From assembly GCA_030429665.1 (NCBI GenBank), contig JAUIEZ010000010.1, forward strand, positions 1-63,048: a stretch of DNA of 63,048 bases, written 5' to 3'. The notes below the pieces were generated by a model. That model saw only the letters and a list, made by a program, of their open reading frames with translations. It had not been told where the DNA came from and did no database searches. Of the stretch, positions 26,758-35,111 are shown piece by piece (within the stretch, counting starts at the first letter, position 1; the number at the start of each line of letters is the position of its first letter). The DNA is from Gammaproteobacteria bacterium. Lineage in GTDB: Bacteria > Pseudomonadota > Gammaproteobacteria > Arenicellales > CAJQKF01. The translations under genes were made by a program, and so were the position numbers.

Positions 26758-26775
26758 GAAACGTGTCGGGTTACG

Positions 26776-28611
26776 TCAGTGCGACGAACCCAATATGGTT
26801 TCTCCTCTTGGTACCCGGATCTCGTCGACCATTGCCTGGGTCTCTGCATCCGGTTCCTTGGTCATCAACGTGACGACCACCATGGCGATCAGCGACACCG
26901 GCATGCCGATGATGCCGAAGCGCAGGTGATCGATGCCTATCCACGGCGTCATGCCGGCGAAATGCACCATGTACAGGTACCAGGTACCCGCTCCGAAGCC
27001 GGCGATCATGCCCGCCACCGCGCCCGCGGTATTGGCCCGCTTCCACCAGATGCCGAGCACGATGGGGAAGAACAGACCCGAACAGGCGAAGTCGAAGGCC
27101 CATGCCACCGCACCGAGGATGCTGGTCAGGCGCAGGCTCGCCACGAAGGCACCGGCGGCGCCGATGGCCAGCAGCAGTATGCGCGCCACGATGAGCCGGG
27201 TCCGGGTGTCCGCCTTGGGGTTGATGATCTTGTAGAACAGATCATGGGACAGGGCGTTGGCGATGGCCAGCAACAGGCCGTCCGCCGTCGACATGGCTGC
27301 CGCCATGCCGCCCGCGGCCACGAGGCCCGATATGACGTAGGGCAGCCCCGCGATCTCCGGTGTCGCCAGCACGACGATATCGCCGCGCATGAAGAACTCG
27401 TTGATCTGCAGGATGCCGTCGCCGTTGCTGTCAACAACCTTCAGGAACTCGACGTTCTGCCACTTCTGAATCCATTCCAGCGCCATCACGTCGTCTATCG
27501 ACTTGCCGATGATGCCGGTGGCCAGGTTGGGATCGAGCACCTGGAGCTTGGTGAACGTGGCGAGCGCCGGTGCGGTGAAATACAGCAGGAAGATGAAGAA
27601 CAGCGACCAGGCGACCGACTGGCGTGCCGCGCGCACCGACGGGGTCGTGAAGTAACGCATCAGGATGTGCGGCAGCGATGCCGTACCGGCCATCATGCAC
27701 AGCACCAGCGTGGCGAACTTCCAGTTCGACAGCCAGTCCGCTCCGGCAACCGAATGCGGAACGGTCAGCGCTGAAACGCCGGCGATGGCCTCCACGGGCT
27801 TGAGCGTGCCGACCTGGTGCATTGCCTCGAGGTCGGTAAGGCGGGAAACGGCGTCGCCGTATGCAAACTGCGGGATCACGCCGAAGCCCTGCGCGTTGGA
27901 CATCCAGATAACCGGTGCCAGGTAGGCGATGATGAGTACGATGTACTGTGCCACCTGGGTCCATGTCACCGCGCGCATGCCGCCGAGCATGGAACACAAC
28001 AGTATGCCCAACAGGCCGAACCACACGCCTACTTCAAAGGGAATCTGCAACGCCCGGGAGGCGATCGTGCCCGTGGCGTTGATTTGTGCCGTCACGTAAG
28101 TGAACGACGCCACCACCAGCACCACGATGGCGCAAAAACGAACGAACTTGCCGCCGCCATAGCGCGTGCCGATGAAGTCGGGCACGGTGTAGCAGCCGAA
28201 CTTTCGCAGGTAGGGCGCCATCAGCGAAGCCACCAGCACGTAACCGCCGGTCCATCCGACCACGAAGGCGAGATAACCGTAGCCGCCGAAGTAGATGCCG
28301 CCCGCCATGGCCACGAACGACGCGCCGGACATCCAGTCCGCCGCCGTCGCCATGCCGTTGAACACGGCCGGCACCTGGCGTCCCGCAACGTAGTAAGCGT
28401 CGACCTGCATGGTACGCGACAGCCAGCCGATGGCGGCGTAGATGACGACCGTGAAGGCGACGAAGAGAATACCGATCGTGTCCGCGGTTACTCCCATCTG
28501 TTCCAGAACCGCCATCAGACCGATGAACACCACGAATCCGCCGGTATACAGACCGTAGATCTTCGGAAGGTTCTCGATGAACGAGCCCTTCATTCCAAAC
28601 GATTGAGCCAT
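26776..28611 (-). CDS. sodium/solute symporter, large subunit (VC_2705/TIGR03648 type), with EF-hand loop
   Basis: This is a 611-residue polytopic transporter of the SSS family. The N-terminal region VDAYYVAGRQVPAVFNGMATA, followed by ADWMSGASFVAMAGGIYFGG, and GCYTVPDFIGTRYGG are typical of the two-component sodium/substrate symporters. It is longer than ordinary SSS proteins because of a hydrophilic insertion between TM segments. That insertion contains DSNGDGILQINE at residues 394-405, a textbook EF-hand calcium loop (Asp1, Asn3, Asp5, Gly6, Glu12). The small DUF4212 subunit lies 13 bp upstream. Acetate or another short organic acid is the usual guess for this family, but the substrate is not readable here. 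Confidence 0.88.
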   Translation of the reverse strand: MAQSFGMKGSFIENLPKIYGLYTGGFVVFIGLMAVLEQMGVTADTIGILFVAFTVVIYAAIGWLSRTMQVDAYYVAGRQVPAVFNGMATAADWMSGASFVAMAGGIYFGGYGYLAFVVGWTGGYVLVASLMAPYLRKFGCYTVPDFIGTRYGGGKFVRFCAIVVLVVASFTYVTAQINATGTIASRALQIPFEVGVWFGLLGILLCSMLGGMRAVTWTQVAQYIVLIIAYLAPVIWMSNAQGFGVIPQFAYGDAVSRLTDLEAMHQVGTLKPVEAIAGVSALTVPHSVAGADWLSNWKFATLVLCMMAGTASLPHILMRYFTTPSVRAARQSVAWSLFFIFLLYFTAPALATFTKLQVLDPNLATGIIGKSIDDVMALEWIQKWQNVEFLKVVDSNGDGILQINEFFMRGDIVVLATPEIAGLPYVISGLVAAGGMAAAMSTADGLLLAIANALSHDLFYKIINPKADTRTRLIVARILLLAIGAAGAFVASLRLTSILGAVAWAFDFACSGLFFPIVLGIWWKRANTAGAVAGMIAGFGAGTWYLYMVHFAGMTPWIGIDHLRFGIIGMPVSLIAMVVVTLMTKEPDAETQAMVDEIRVPRGETILGSSH

Positions 28612-28624
28612 TGTTCTTCCTCCC

Positions 28625-28888
28625 CTATTCGTCTTCGGCGACGCCGCATTCGACGTCGATCCTGTGCTGCTTCCAGGAGAACCAGAAGATCAACACGACG
28701 AATACGATGAGCGAGCCTTGAGCCGCCATGTAGTAACCGAGGGGAAAGTCGAGGAAGGAAAAGTTGTTGAGGGTGTTGGCGAACCAGTGGACGCCGAAGG
28801 AGAATATAAACCAGAGAATCAAGGTGGTGATCATCAGGCGCCTGGTTCGCTCCCAATGCACCTCTCTATTGGAACCCGTGGTGTTCAT
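28625..28888 (-). CDS. sodium/substrate symporter small subunit (DUF4212)
   Basis: This 87-residue protein has two membrane helices and the family pattern HWERTRRLMITTLILWFIFS, followed by FPLGYYMAAQGSLIVFVVLI. DUF4212 proteins are obligate small partners of the adjacent large symporter subunit. The ATG at 28886-28888 (MNTTGSN) is chosen over an upstream GTG because GGGAGG lies five bases before it. Confidence 0.9.
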   Translation of the reverse strand: MNTTGSNREVHWERTRRLMITTLILWFIFSFGVHWFANTLNNFSFLDFPLGYYMAAQGSLIVFVVLIFWFSWKQHRIDVECGVAEDE

Positions 28889-29168
28889 ACACACCTCCCG
28901 AAGTAGAGTTATCTAGTTATCATGCCAGGCAGGGGGAAGCACACTGCGCGACAGGCAAGCATGCTATCGCTACTTTTGTCAATTAGCAACATTTAATGAA
29001 CTTGGGTTCATCTTCCTTGCGGGACAGGCTCGTATACGCCGCGCAGCCTGTTCGATCGGCTCCGCCGATCGTCGCGAGATATGTCGTTCACCACGGAAGA
29101 CGAAACGCCGGCGGCCCGATTTTGCGGGCGCGGCAACGACAGAACACTTCGACGCTACAATACGCCAG

Positions 29169-29813
29169 GTGACCGTCATCGAATCCATTACGCGGGCACG
29201 ACGCTTCGTTTCCGACCTGGGACGGTACATGGGCATCGGTTCGGCCCGTTTCTCGCGAAGCGTCGACAGCGCCGAGAGCCTGACCGAATTCATCGAATCG
29301 CGGGCCAGCCACGTTGCCCAGACGGCACTCTACGGGTACCTGAAGACGCGCTCGGGCACGCGTTTTCCGCAGCTATTCGAGCACCCGGAGTTTCTCCGGT
29401 CCATCAATATCGCCAAATGGCAGGTGTGGGTGGCGTGCGTCGCGGACCTCGCGGTATACGCCGGCGGCCTTCTCTCGGCGCGAGGCGCCACGGACGGACG
29501 CGTCGAGGAGGTCATGCAGGCCGCCATCGGCGAGATATTCGATCGCGCGGGATCGCCGGACGAGGCCGGTGGAGATTACGCGGCCAGTGTCGACGCCGCG
29601 CGCGAGCGCATTGCCGCGTGTGTCTGGTCGAGCGTCGTCGACGACGAGTCCGCGTTCTCGCAAAGCCCTGCCGCGCTGGTGCGCTGGGCGCCCGTCGTCG
29701 ACGAACTCAAGCGTTTCGACGAGGAAATCGTTCGCAACTCCGTGCGCTTTCGCTGGATCGACGTGCGTCGCAGGCTGCGCCGGGTGCTCGACGCGTCGTT
29801 CGTGCTCGATTGA
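29169..29813 (+). CDS. conserved-looking hypothetical protein
   Basis: I do not recognise this 214-residue protein. It is soluble and rich in Arg, Asp, Ala and Ser, with a helical pattern throughout, for example SRASHVAQTALYGYLKTRSG and FLRSINIAKWQVWVACVADL. Its C-terminus reads RWIDVRRRLRRVLDASFVLD. Amino acid use looks like a real protein rather than a shadow frame, and no better frame overlaps it. The GTG at 29169 is the most upstream plausible start. It stands alone between the divergent symporter genes and the urea operon promoter, so context gives little clue. Confidence 0.6.
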   Translation: MTVIESITRARRFVSDLGRYMGIGSARFSRSVDSAESLTEFIESRASHVAQTALYGYLKTRSGTRFPQLFEHPEFLRSINIAKWQVWVACVADLAVYAGGLLSARGATDGRVEEVMQAAIGEIFDRAGSPDEAGGDYAASVDAARERIAACVWSSVVDDESAFSQSPAALVRWAPVVDELKRFDEEIVRNSVRFRWIDVRRRLRRVLDASFVLD

Positions 29814-29905
29814 GCGATTAACCCCCCTTAGCTGTGGGCGACGACATCGACCGGATTGACCGGCCACTCTCGATTGTCGGTTCGCACGGCGCATCGAATC
29901 CGGTC

Positions 29906-29960
29906 GTTGCACCAGGATGAATCATCGTGCTGGTGCAACGCACAGGAAATGGTGCGTTGC
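29906..29960. promoter_or_regulatory. overlapping inverted repeats, candidate NtrC enhancer
   Basis: A perfect inverted pair GTTGCACCAG (29906-29915) and CTGGTGCAAC (29930-29939) is followed by a second pair, GCAACGCAC (29935-29943) and GTGCGTTGC (29952-29960), which reuses the middle arm. The half-sites TGCACC and GGTGCA match NtrC half-sites, though the spacing is wider than the standard dyad. The block lies about 90-140 bp before the predicted start site of the sigma-54 promoter, where enhancers for that polymerase normally sit. Confidence 0.55.
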
Positions 29961-30019
29961 AACACGTCACTGTCGCAATCTTCCGACGAATTTCGTTGAA
30001 AATTGTGCACCGCCACAAG

Positions 30020-30036
30020 TTGGCACGGAGCTTGCT
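30020..30036 (+). promoter_or_regulatory. sigma-54 promoter of the urea operon
   Basis: TTGGCACGGAGCTTGCT matches the RpoN consensus TGGCACG-N4-TTGCW completely. GG at 30022-30023 and GC at 30034-30035 are 12 bp apart, as required. The predicted transcription start is near 30047, giving a leader of about 57 bases before urtA. Sigma-54 with NtrC commonly drives urea uptake and urease in proteobacteria. Confidence 0.85.
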
Positions 30037-30102
30037 CACGTATCTGGCGTAACGATCGACGTTACCGAAAACAATCCCATAAAACCAGATACGGAGTCAT
30101 AT

Positions 30103-31395
30103 ATGACGCGCATGAACGGATCCATCGGCATCGTTGCCGCGGCCTGCCTTGCCGCGACGTGGGGGCTGACCGCGCAAGCTCAGGACGACACCATAAAGGT
30201 TGGCGTGCTGCACTCGTTGTCGGGAACCATGGCAATCAGCGAGACGACCCTGAAGGATACGGTGCTGATGCTCGTGGAGGAGCAGAACAAGAAGGGGGGT
30301 GTGCTTGGCAAGCAGCTGGAGGCGGTCGTTGTCGACCCGGCCTCCGACTGGCCTCTGTTCGCCGAGAAGGCGCGCGAACTGATCGAGAAGGAGAAGGTCG
30401 ACGTGGTGTTCGGCTGCTGGACCTCTGTGTCCCGTAAGTCCGTGCTGCCGGTGTTCGAAGAACTCGACAGCATACTTTTCTACCCGGTCCAATACGAGGG
30501 CGAGGAGTCCTCCAAGAACGTTTTCTACACCGGTGCCGCGCCGAACCAGCAAGCGATTCCGGCGGTCGACTACCTGATGAACGAGATCGGCGTCGAGCGC
30601 TGGGTCCTGGCCGGCACGGACTACGTCTATCCGCGGACAACCAACAAGATCCTCGAGGCCTATCTCACGGCCAAGGGTGTTGCATCCGAGGACATCATGA
30701 TCAACTACACGCCATTCGGACATTCCGATTGGCAGAGTATCGTCGCCGAGATCAAGCAGTTCGGATCGACGGGCAAGAAGACCGCGGTGGTGTCGACCAT
30801 CAACGGCGATGCCAACGTGCCGTTCTACAAGGAACTCGGAAACCAGGAGATCTCCGCGGAGGATATCCCGGTGGTCGCGTTCTCGGTGGGTGAAGAGGAA
30901 CTGTCCGGCATCGATACCGCGCCGCTGGTGGGCCACCTGGCGGCATGGAACTATTTCATGAGCGTGCCCTCCGACGCCAACGACGAATTCATCGCCGCCT
31001 GGCACGAATTCATCGGCGATGAAGCGCGTGTCACCAACGACCCGATGGAAGCGCATTACATCGGCTTCAACATGTGGGTCGAGGCGGTGAACAAGGCGGG
31101 TACGACCGAGCCGTCCGTGGTGCAGGACGCACTCATCGGCGTCGCGGTCCCCAACCTGACCGGCGGCTACTCGTCAATGGCGCCGAATCATCACATCACC
31201 AAGCCCGTGCTGATCGGCGAGATCCAGGACGATGGGCAGTTCGCGGTCGTCTGGGAAACACCCGGTCTCGTGCTCGGCGACGAATGGTCGGATTACCTCG
31301 AAGGCTCCCGCGACCTGATCGCCGACTGGCGCGCGCCGCTGTCCTGCGGCAACTACAACGTGAAGACGGCCAAGTGCTCGGGCCAGAACTACTGA
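30103..31395 (+). CDS. urtA: urea ABC transporter substrate-binding protein UrtA
   Basis: UrtA is the periplasmic receptor of the high-affinity urea importer. The 430-residue precursor begins MTRMNGSIGIVAAACLAATW with signal cleavage likely after residue 26. The mature protein starts DTIKVGVLHSLSGTMAISET, the UrtA hallmark. Other family stretches are VVFGCWTSVSRKSVLPVFEE, LFYPVQYEGEESSKNVFYTG and YVYPRTTNKIL. The start is ATG 30103, with ACGGAG upstream and the predicted sigma-54 start site about 57 bases before it. An in-frame upstream extension crosses the promoter and is excluded. It is first in the urtABCDE-ureDABCEFG operon and separated from urtB by two terminators. Confidence 0.95.
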   Translation: MTRMNGSIGIVAAACLAATWGLTAQAQDDTIKVGVLHSLSGTMAISETTLKDTVLMLVEEQNKKGGVLGKQLEAVVVDPASDWPLFAEKARELIEKEKVDVVFGCWTSVSRKSVLPVFEELDSILFYPVQYEGEESSKNVFYTGAAPNQQAIPAVDYLMNEIGVERWVLAGTDYVYPRTTNKILEAYLTAKGVASEDIMINYTPFGHSDWQSIVAEIKQFGSTGKKTAVVSTINGDANVPFYKELGNQEISAEDIPVVAFSVGEEELSGIDTAPLVGHLAAWNYFMSVPSDANDEFIAAWHEFIGDEARVTNDPMEAHYIGFNMWVEAVNKAGTTEPSVVQDALIGVAVPNLTGGYSSMAPNHHITKPVLIGEIQDDGQFAVVWETPGLVLGDEWSDYLEGSRDLIADWRAPLSCGNYNVKTAKCSGQNY

Positions 31396-31447
31396 GCGGT
31401 GGCGATCGCTTGATCGACCATCGCGGACACGGACATAACTCGAAAGG

Positions 31448-31494
31448 CCTCCTGTGGTAGTTGGGGGCCGGCAACAAAGCCGGCCCCGTTTTTT
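31448..31494 (+). terminator. first of two tandem terminators between urtA and urtB
   Basis: The stem GGGGCCGGC/GCCGGCCCC (31464-31472 and 31479-31487) closes a 6-base loop and is followed by G and six T residues. It lies about 50 bp after urtA. It should stop much transcription, leaving urtA more abundant than the membrane and urease genes. Confidence 0.9.
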
Positions 31495-31546
31495 CCTGCC
31501 ACCCCTTTCGAGGTTAGACAGTCCTCCTGTGGTAGTTGGGGGCCGG
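31448..31546. repeat. 24-bp direct repeat preceding each tandem terminator
   Basis: The 24-base segments at 31448-31471 and 31523-31546 are identical and 75 bp apart. Each begins CCTCCTGTGGTAG and ends with the left arm of its terminator stem. The right arms and loops differ (6-base loop in copy one, TCCG in copy two). The pattern looks like a local duplication of a terminator cassette followed by drift of the loop. Confidence 0.95.
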
Positions 31547-31566
31547 TCCGCCGGCCCCGTTTTTTT
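31523..31566 (+). terminator. second tandem terminator before urtB
   Basis: The stem GGGGCCGG/CCGGCCCC (31539-31546 and 31551-31558) with loop TCCG is followed by seven T residues. It ends 17 bp before the urtB start, so the urtB ribosome-binding AAGGA lies just after the T-run. Downstream expression must come from read-through or antitermination, unless an unseen promoter exists. Confidence 0.9.
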
Positions 31567-31583
31567 AAGGACGACAAAAGAAC

Positions 31584-33191
31584 ATGTCTCATGCCATCCG
31601 GTGGATACTTGTCGTAACGTTCCTTCAACTGCTCACGGCCGTCGCGTTCGCACAGGAAGTCGACCCTCGCGCCGCGACGCTTTCTCGCCTGACCGAGAGA
31701 AGCTTCGACGTCAAGGAACGCGCCATCGACGAGTTGGCGACCTATCGTGACGATGTCACTCGGTCGATTCTTACCGCGATTCTGGCCGGTGAGCTGTACT
31801 ATACCAAGAATTCCGGTCAGATTGTCACGACCCGCGCGTCCGGCGGCGGTCTGGCTGCCTTCGATCCGCTCAGCGGCGACGAGGTCGGCCAGTTCGGCAA
31901 GCGTGATCTGCGCAAAATCACCATAAATAACAGCCTGCGATCGAAGCTGCGCGGATTGCTCGCCACCTTCGACCTTGCCGACCCGGATCCGGCGCGGCGC
32001 CTGGCCGCGGTCGAGGAGATGATCGACGGGATCGACGAGGAGACGGCCGGCACGTTGGCCAATCTCGTCGAGTCCGAGCCGGACGACACCGTCAGAACGG
32101 CCATGCTTCGGGCCATCGCCATGCAGTCCCTGGTGTCGGGAGATCGCGAACGGCAGATGAAAGCCGTATCCGTTCTAGAGGAAAGTCTCAACCCGGTGAT
32201 TCGCGGGCGGCTGGCATCGGTCGCCTCTTCCACCGACGACCCCGAGTTGCGCGAACGCGCCGAACTGGGAATCAAGCGAATAGATTCCAGGCTCTCCATG
32301 GTCCGCTTTGCCGAGACCGTGTTCTTCGGGTTGTCCGCGGGTTCGGTGCTCGTGCTGGCGGCGATCGGACTCGCCATCACCTTCGGGGTCATGGGGGTGA
32401 TCAACATGGCTCACGGTGAACTGATCATGCTCGGCGCCTACACCACCTACGTCGTGCAACAGACCATGCCCGCGAGCCCCGGCCTAGCGCTGGCCGCATC
32501 CATTCCGCTCGCCTTTCTCGTCTCCGGTCTGGCCGGCGTCGCGATCGAGCGCAGCGTGATACGGTTTCTCTACGGCCGCCCCCTGGAAACCCTGCTGGCG
32601 ACGTTCGGCGTCAGCCTGATCCTGCAGCAAGCCGTCAGATCGATCTTCTCGCCGCTCAACCGCTCGGTCGCCACGCCCGACTGGATGTCCGGATCGATCC
32701 AGTTGAACGAGGCGCTTTCGTTGACGATGAATCGACTGACCATCATCGTCTTCTGCCTCGTCGTGTTCGCGGCGTTGTCGCTGGTGCTCAGGCGCACCGC
32801 AATCGGTTTGCAGGTGCGTGCGGTGTCCCAGAACCGGGACATGGCCCGGGCCATGGGCGTGCCCTCATCGCGGGTCGATGCGCTCACCTTCGGGCTCGGG
32901 TCCGGTATCGCGGGCATCGCCGGCGTTGCCCTGAGCCAGTTGACCAACGTGGGTCCGAACCTGGGACAGTCGTACATCATCGATTCGTTCATGGTCGTGG
33001 TATTCGGCGGCGTCGGCAACCTGTGGGGCACGCTGGTGGGAGGCATGACCCTTGGCGTGCTGAACAAGTTCATGGAACCGTGGGCCGGCGCGGTACTGGC
33101 GAAGATATTCATCCTGGTGCTGCTGATCCTGTTCATCCAGAAAAGACCGCGTGGCTTGTTCCCGCAGCGTGGCCGGGCGGCGGAATCATGA
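31584..33191 (+). CDS. urtB: urea ABC transporter permease UrtB
   Basis: UrtB is one of two membrane permeases for urea. The 535-residue protein has a signal-like N-terminus (WILVVTFLQLLTAVAFAQ) and then about 220 residues of periplasmic helical-repeat sequence typical of UrtB. A LivH-like permease core follows, with VMGVINMAHGELIMLGAYTT, VRAVSQNRDMARAMGVPSSR and VVVFGGVGNLWGTLVGG. The long N-terminal region distinguishes UrtB from ordinary LivH permeases. The ATG lies immediately after the second terminator; its stop overlaps urtC by four bases. Confidence 0.95.
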   Translation: MSHAIRWILVVTFLQLLTAVAFAQEVDPRAATLSRLTERSFDVKERAIDELATYRDDVTRSILTAILAGELYYTKNSGQIVTTRASGGGLAAFDPLSGDEVGQFGKRDLRKITINNSLRSKLRGLLATFDLADPDPARRLAAVEEMIDGIDEETAGTLANLVESEPDDTVRTAMLRAIAMQSLVSGDRERQMKAVSVLEESLNPVIRGRLASVASSTDDPELRERAELGIKRIDSRLSMVRFAETVFFGLSAGSVLVLAAIGLAITFGVMGVINMAHGELIMLGAYTTYVVQQTMPASPGLALAASIPLAFLVSGLAGVAIERSVIRFLYGRPLETLLATFGVSLILQQAVRSIFSPLNRSVATPDWMSGSIQLNEALSLTMNRLTIIVFCLVVFAALSLVLRRTAIGLQVRAVSQNRDMARAMGVPSSRVDALTFGLGSGIAGIAGVALSQLTNVGPNLGQSYIIDSFMVVVFGGVGNLWGTLVGGMTLGVLNKFMEPWAGAVLAKIFILVLLILFIQKRPRGLFPQRGRAAES

Positions 33192-34282
33192 AGTCCGTCA
33201 TGAACCCGAGCCGATGGCTCGGCGCCGGGGATCGCGTGTTTATCGTGGTGCTGGTGGCAGCAGTCGTACTCGTCGTGCTCGGCAATGCCGTGGCGGCCGA
33301 GGGCAGCGCGATGCACGTGTCGACCTACACGCTGACCTTGCTCGGTAAGTACCTGTGCTACGCATTGTTGGCGGTGGCCGTGGATCTCGTGTGGGGTTAT
33401 GTCGGGATCCTGAGTCTCGGTCATGGCGCATTCTTCGCGCTGGGCGGTTATGCCATGGGCATGTACCTGATGCGGCAGATCGGCGAGCGCGGCGTCTACG
33501 GACATCCGGTGCTGCCGGATTTCATGGTGTTTCTGGACTGGGACGCCTTGCCGTGGTTCTGGTACGGCATGGACCACTTCGGCTTCGCCATGCTGATGGT
33601 GATGGTGGTGCCGGGACTGTTGGCATTCGTGTTCGGATACCTGACTTTCCGGTCGCGAGTCTCCGGCGTGTACCTGTCCATCATCACGCAGGCCATGACC
33701 TATGCGCTGATGCTGGCTTTCTTCCGCAACGAGATGGGATTCGGCGGTAACAACGGCCTGACTGACTTCAAGGACCTGCTCGGCTTCTCCCTGCAGTCGG
33801 ACAACGTACGTCTCGCCCTGTTCGTCACCTCGGCCGTGGCGTTGTTGCTGGGATTCCTGCTGTGCCGTTTCGTGGTGTCCACGCGCCTGGGACGCGTTTG
33901 CGCGGCGATTCGCGACGGCGAGGCACGGGTGCGTTTTCTCGGTTACCGCACCGAGAACGTGAAGCTGGTGATATTCACGTTGTCGGCGGTGTTGGCGGGA
34001 ATCGCCGGTGCGCTCTACGTGCCCCAGGTGGGCATCATCAACCCGAACGAGTTTTCGCCGCTGAACTCCATCGAGATCGTCGTCTGGGTGGCGCTGGGCG
34101 GCCGCGGCACCCTCTACGGCGCCGTGGTGGGCGCGCTCGTCGTGAACTACGCGAAAAGCTACTTCACCGCCGCCCTGCCCGAGATCTGGTTGTTCGCGCT
34201 CGGCGCCCTGTTCGTGCTCGTCACGGTGTTCCTGCCTCGCGGCGTGGCCGGCGTACTGCGCCGCCGGGGGGCGAAGTCATGA
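33188..34282 (+). CDS. urtC: urea ABC transporter permease UrtC
   Basis: UrtC is the second permease, 364 residues and LivM-like. Diagnostic stretches are VDLVWGYVGILSLGHGAFFA, LGGYAMGMYLMRQIG, FNNEMG-like FRNEMGFGGNNGLTDFKDLL and the coupling segment AAIRDGEARVRFLGYRTENV. The C-terminus LPEIWLFALGALFVLVTVFL is typical of UrtC. It starts in the urtB stop (ATGA) and ends in the urtD start (ATGA). Confidence 0.95.
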   Translation: MKSVMNPSRWLGAGDRVFIVVLVAAVVLVVLGNAVAAEGSAMHVSTYTLTLLGKYLCYALLAVAVDLVWGYVGILSLGHGAFFALGGYAMGMYLMRQIGERGVYGHPVLPDFMVFLDWDALPWFWYGMDHFGFAMLMVMVVPGLLAFVFGYLTFRSRVSGVYLSIITQAMTYALMLAFFRNEMGFGGNNGLTDFKDLLGFSLQSDNVRLALFVTSAVALLLGFLLCRFVVSTRLGRVCAAIRDGEARVRFLGYRTENVKLVIFTLSAVLAGIAGALYVPQVGIINPNEFSPLNSIEIVVWVALGGRGTLYGAVVGALVVNYAKSYFTAALPEIWLFALGALFVLVTVFLPRGVAGVLRRRGAKS

Positions 34283-35109
34283 AGATGGCGCGTGGATTTC
34301 AACGCTTCACGGACCGCAGTCAGGTGTTCACGTCGCTGGTGCCGGCCGAAGCGCGCCGACCGTCCAAGGATTGCGGCACGATCCTGTACATGGAAAGAGT
34401 CTCGGTGTCGTTCGACGGATTCAAGGCGATCAACGATCTCAACCTGTTCATCGACATGGGTGAGCTGCGCTGCATCATCGGTCCGAACGGCGCCGGAAAA
34501 ACCACCATGATGGACATCATTACCGGAAAGACGGCACCTGACACCGGGCGCGTTATCTTCGGCGAGCGCACCGACCTGCTGGCGCTGACCGAGCCGGACA
34601 TCGCACGCGCCGGCATCGGTCGCAAGTTCCAGAAACCCACCGTGTTCGAGCGGCACACGGTGTTCGAAAACCTTGAGCTATCCATGGCCGGTGACAAGCG
34701 CGCGTGGTCTCTGCTCGGCGCCGAACTGGACGACGCCGACCGCGACCGCATCATGGAGGTGATCGGCATTACCGGTCTCTCGGACGTGGTCGACCGCGAC
34801 GCGGGCGATTTGTCCCACGGGCAGAAGCAGTGGCTGGAGATCGGCATGCTGCTCATGCAGGATCCGCTGCTGCTGCTGGTGGACGAGCCGGTTGCCGGAA
34901 TGACCCACCAGGAGATGGACAAGACGGCCGAGCTGCTGACGTCGCTCGCCGGCCGTCACTCCGTTGTCGTGGTCGAGCACGACATGGACTTCGTGCGTTC
35001 CATCGCCCGCAAGGTCACGGTGCTGCACCAGGGGTCGGTGCTGGCCGAAGGCAACATGGAGCAGGTGCAGAACGACCCGCGAGTCATCGACGTTTACCTG
35101 GGCGGTTGA
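34279..35109 (+). CDS. urtD: urea ABC transporter ATP-binding protein UrtD
   Basis: UrtD is the first ATPase of the urea importer, 276 residues. After an N-terminal extension of about 40 residues the ABC domain begins LYMERVSVSFDGFKAINDLN. Walker A is GPNGAGKTTMMDIITGKT, the Q-loop region IGRKFQKPTVFERHTVFENL is UrtD-like, the signature is LSHGQKQWLEIGMLLMQ, and Walker B reads LLLLVDEPVAGMTH. The LSHGQ signature (His instead of the second Gly) is normal for UrtD. The start overlaps the urtC stop. Confidence 0.95.
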   Translation: MKMARGFQRFTDRSQVFTSLVPAEARRPSKDCGTILYMERVSVSFDGFKAINDLNLFIDMGELRCIIGPNGAGKTTMMDIITGKTAPDTGRVIFGERTDLLALTEPDIARAGIGRKFQKPTVFERHTVFENLELSMAGDKRAWSLLGAELDDADRDRIMEVIGITGLSDVVDRDAGDLSHGQKQWLEIGMLLMQDPLLLLVDEPVAGMTHQEMDKTAELLTSLAGRHSVVVVEHDMDFVRSIARKVTVLHQGSVLAEGNMEQVQNDPRVIDVYLGG

Positions 35110-35111
35110 AC

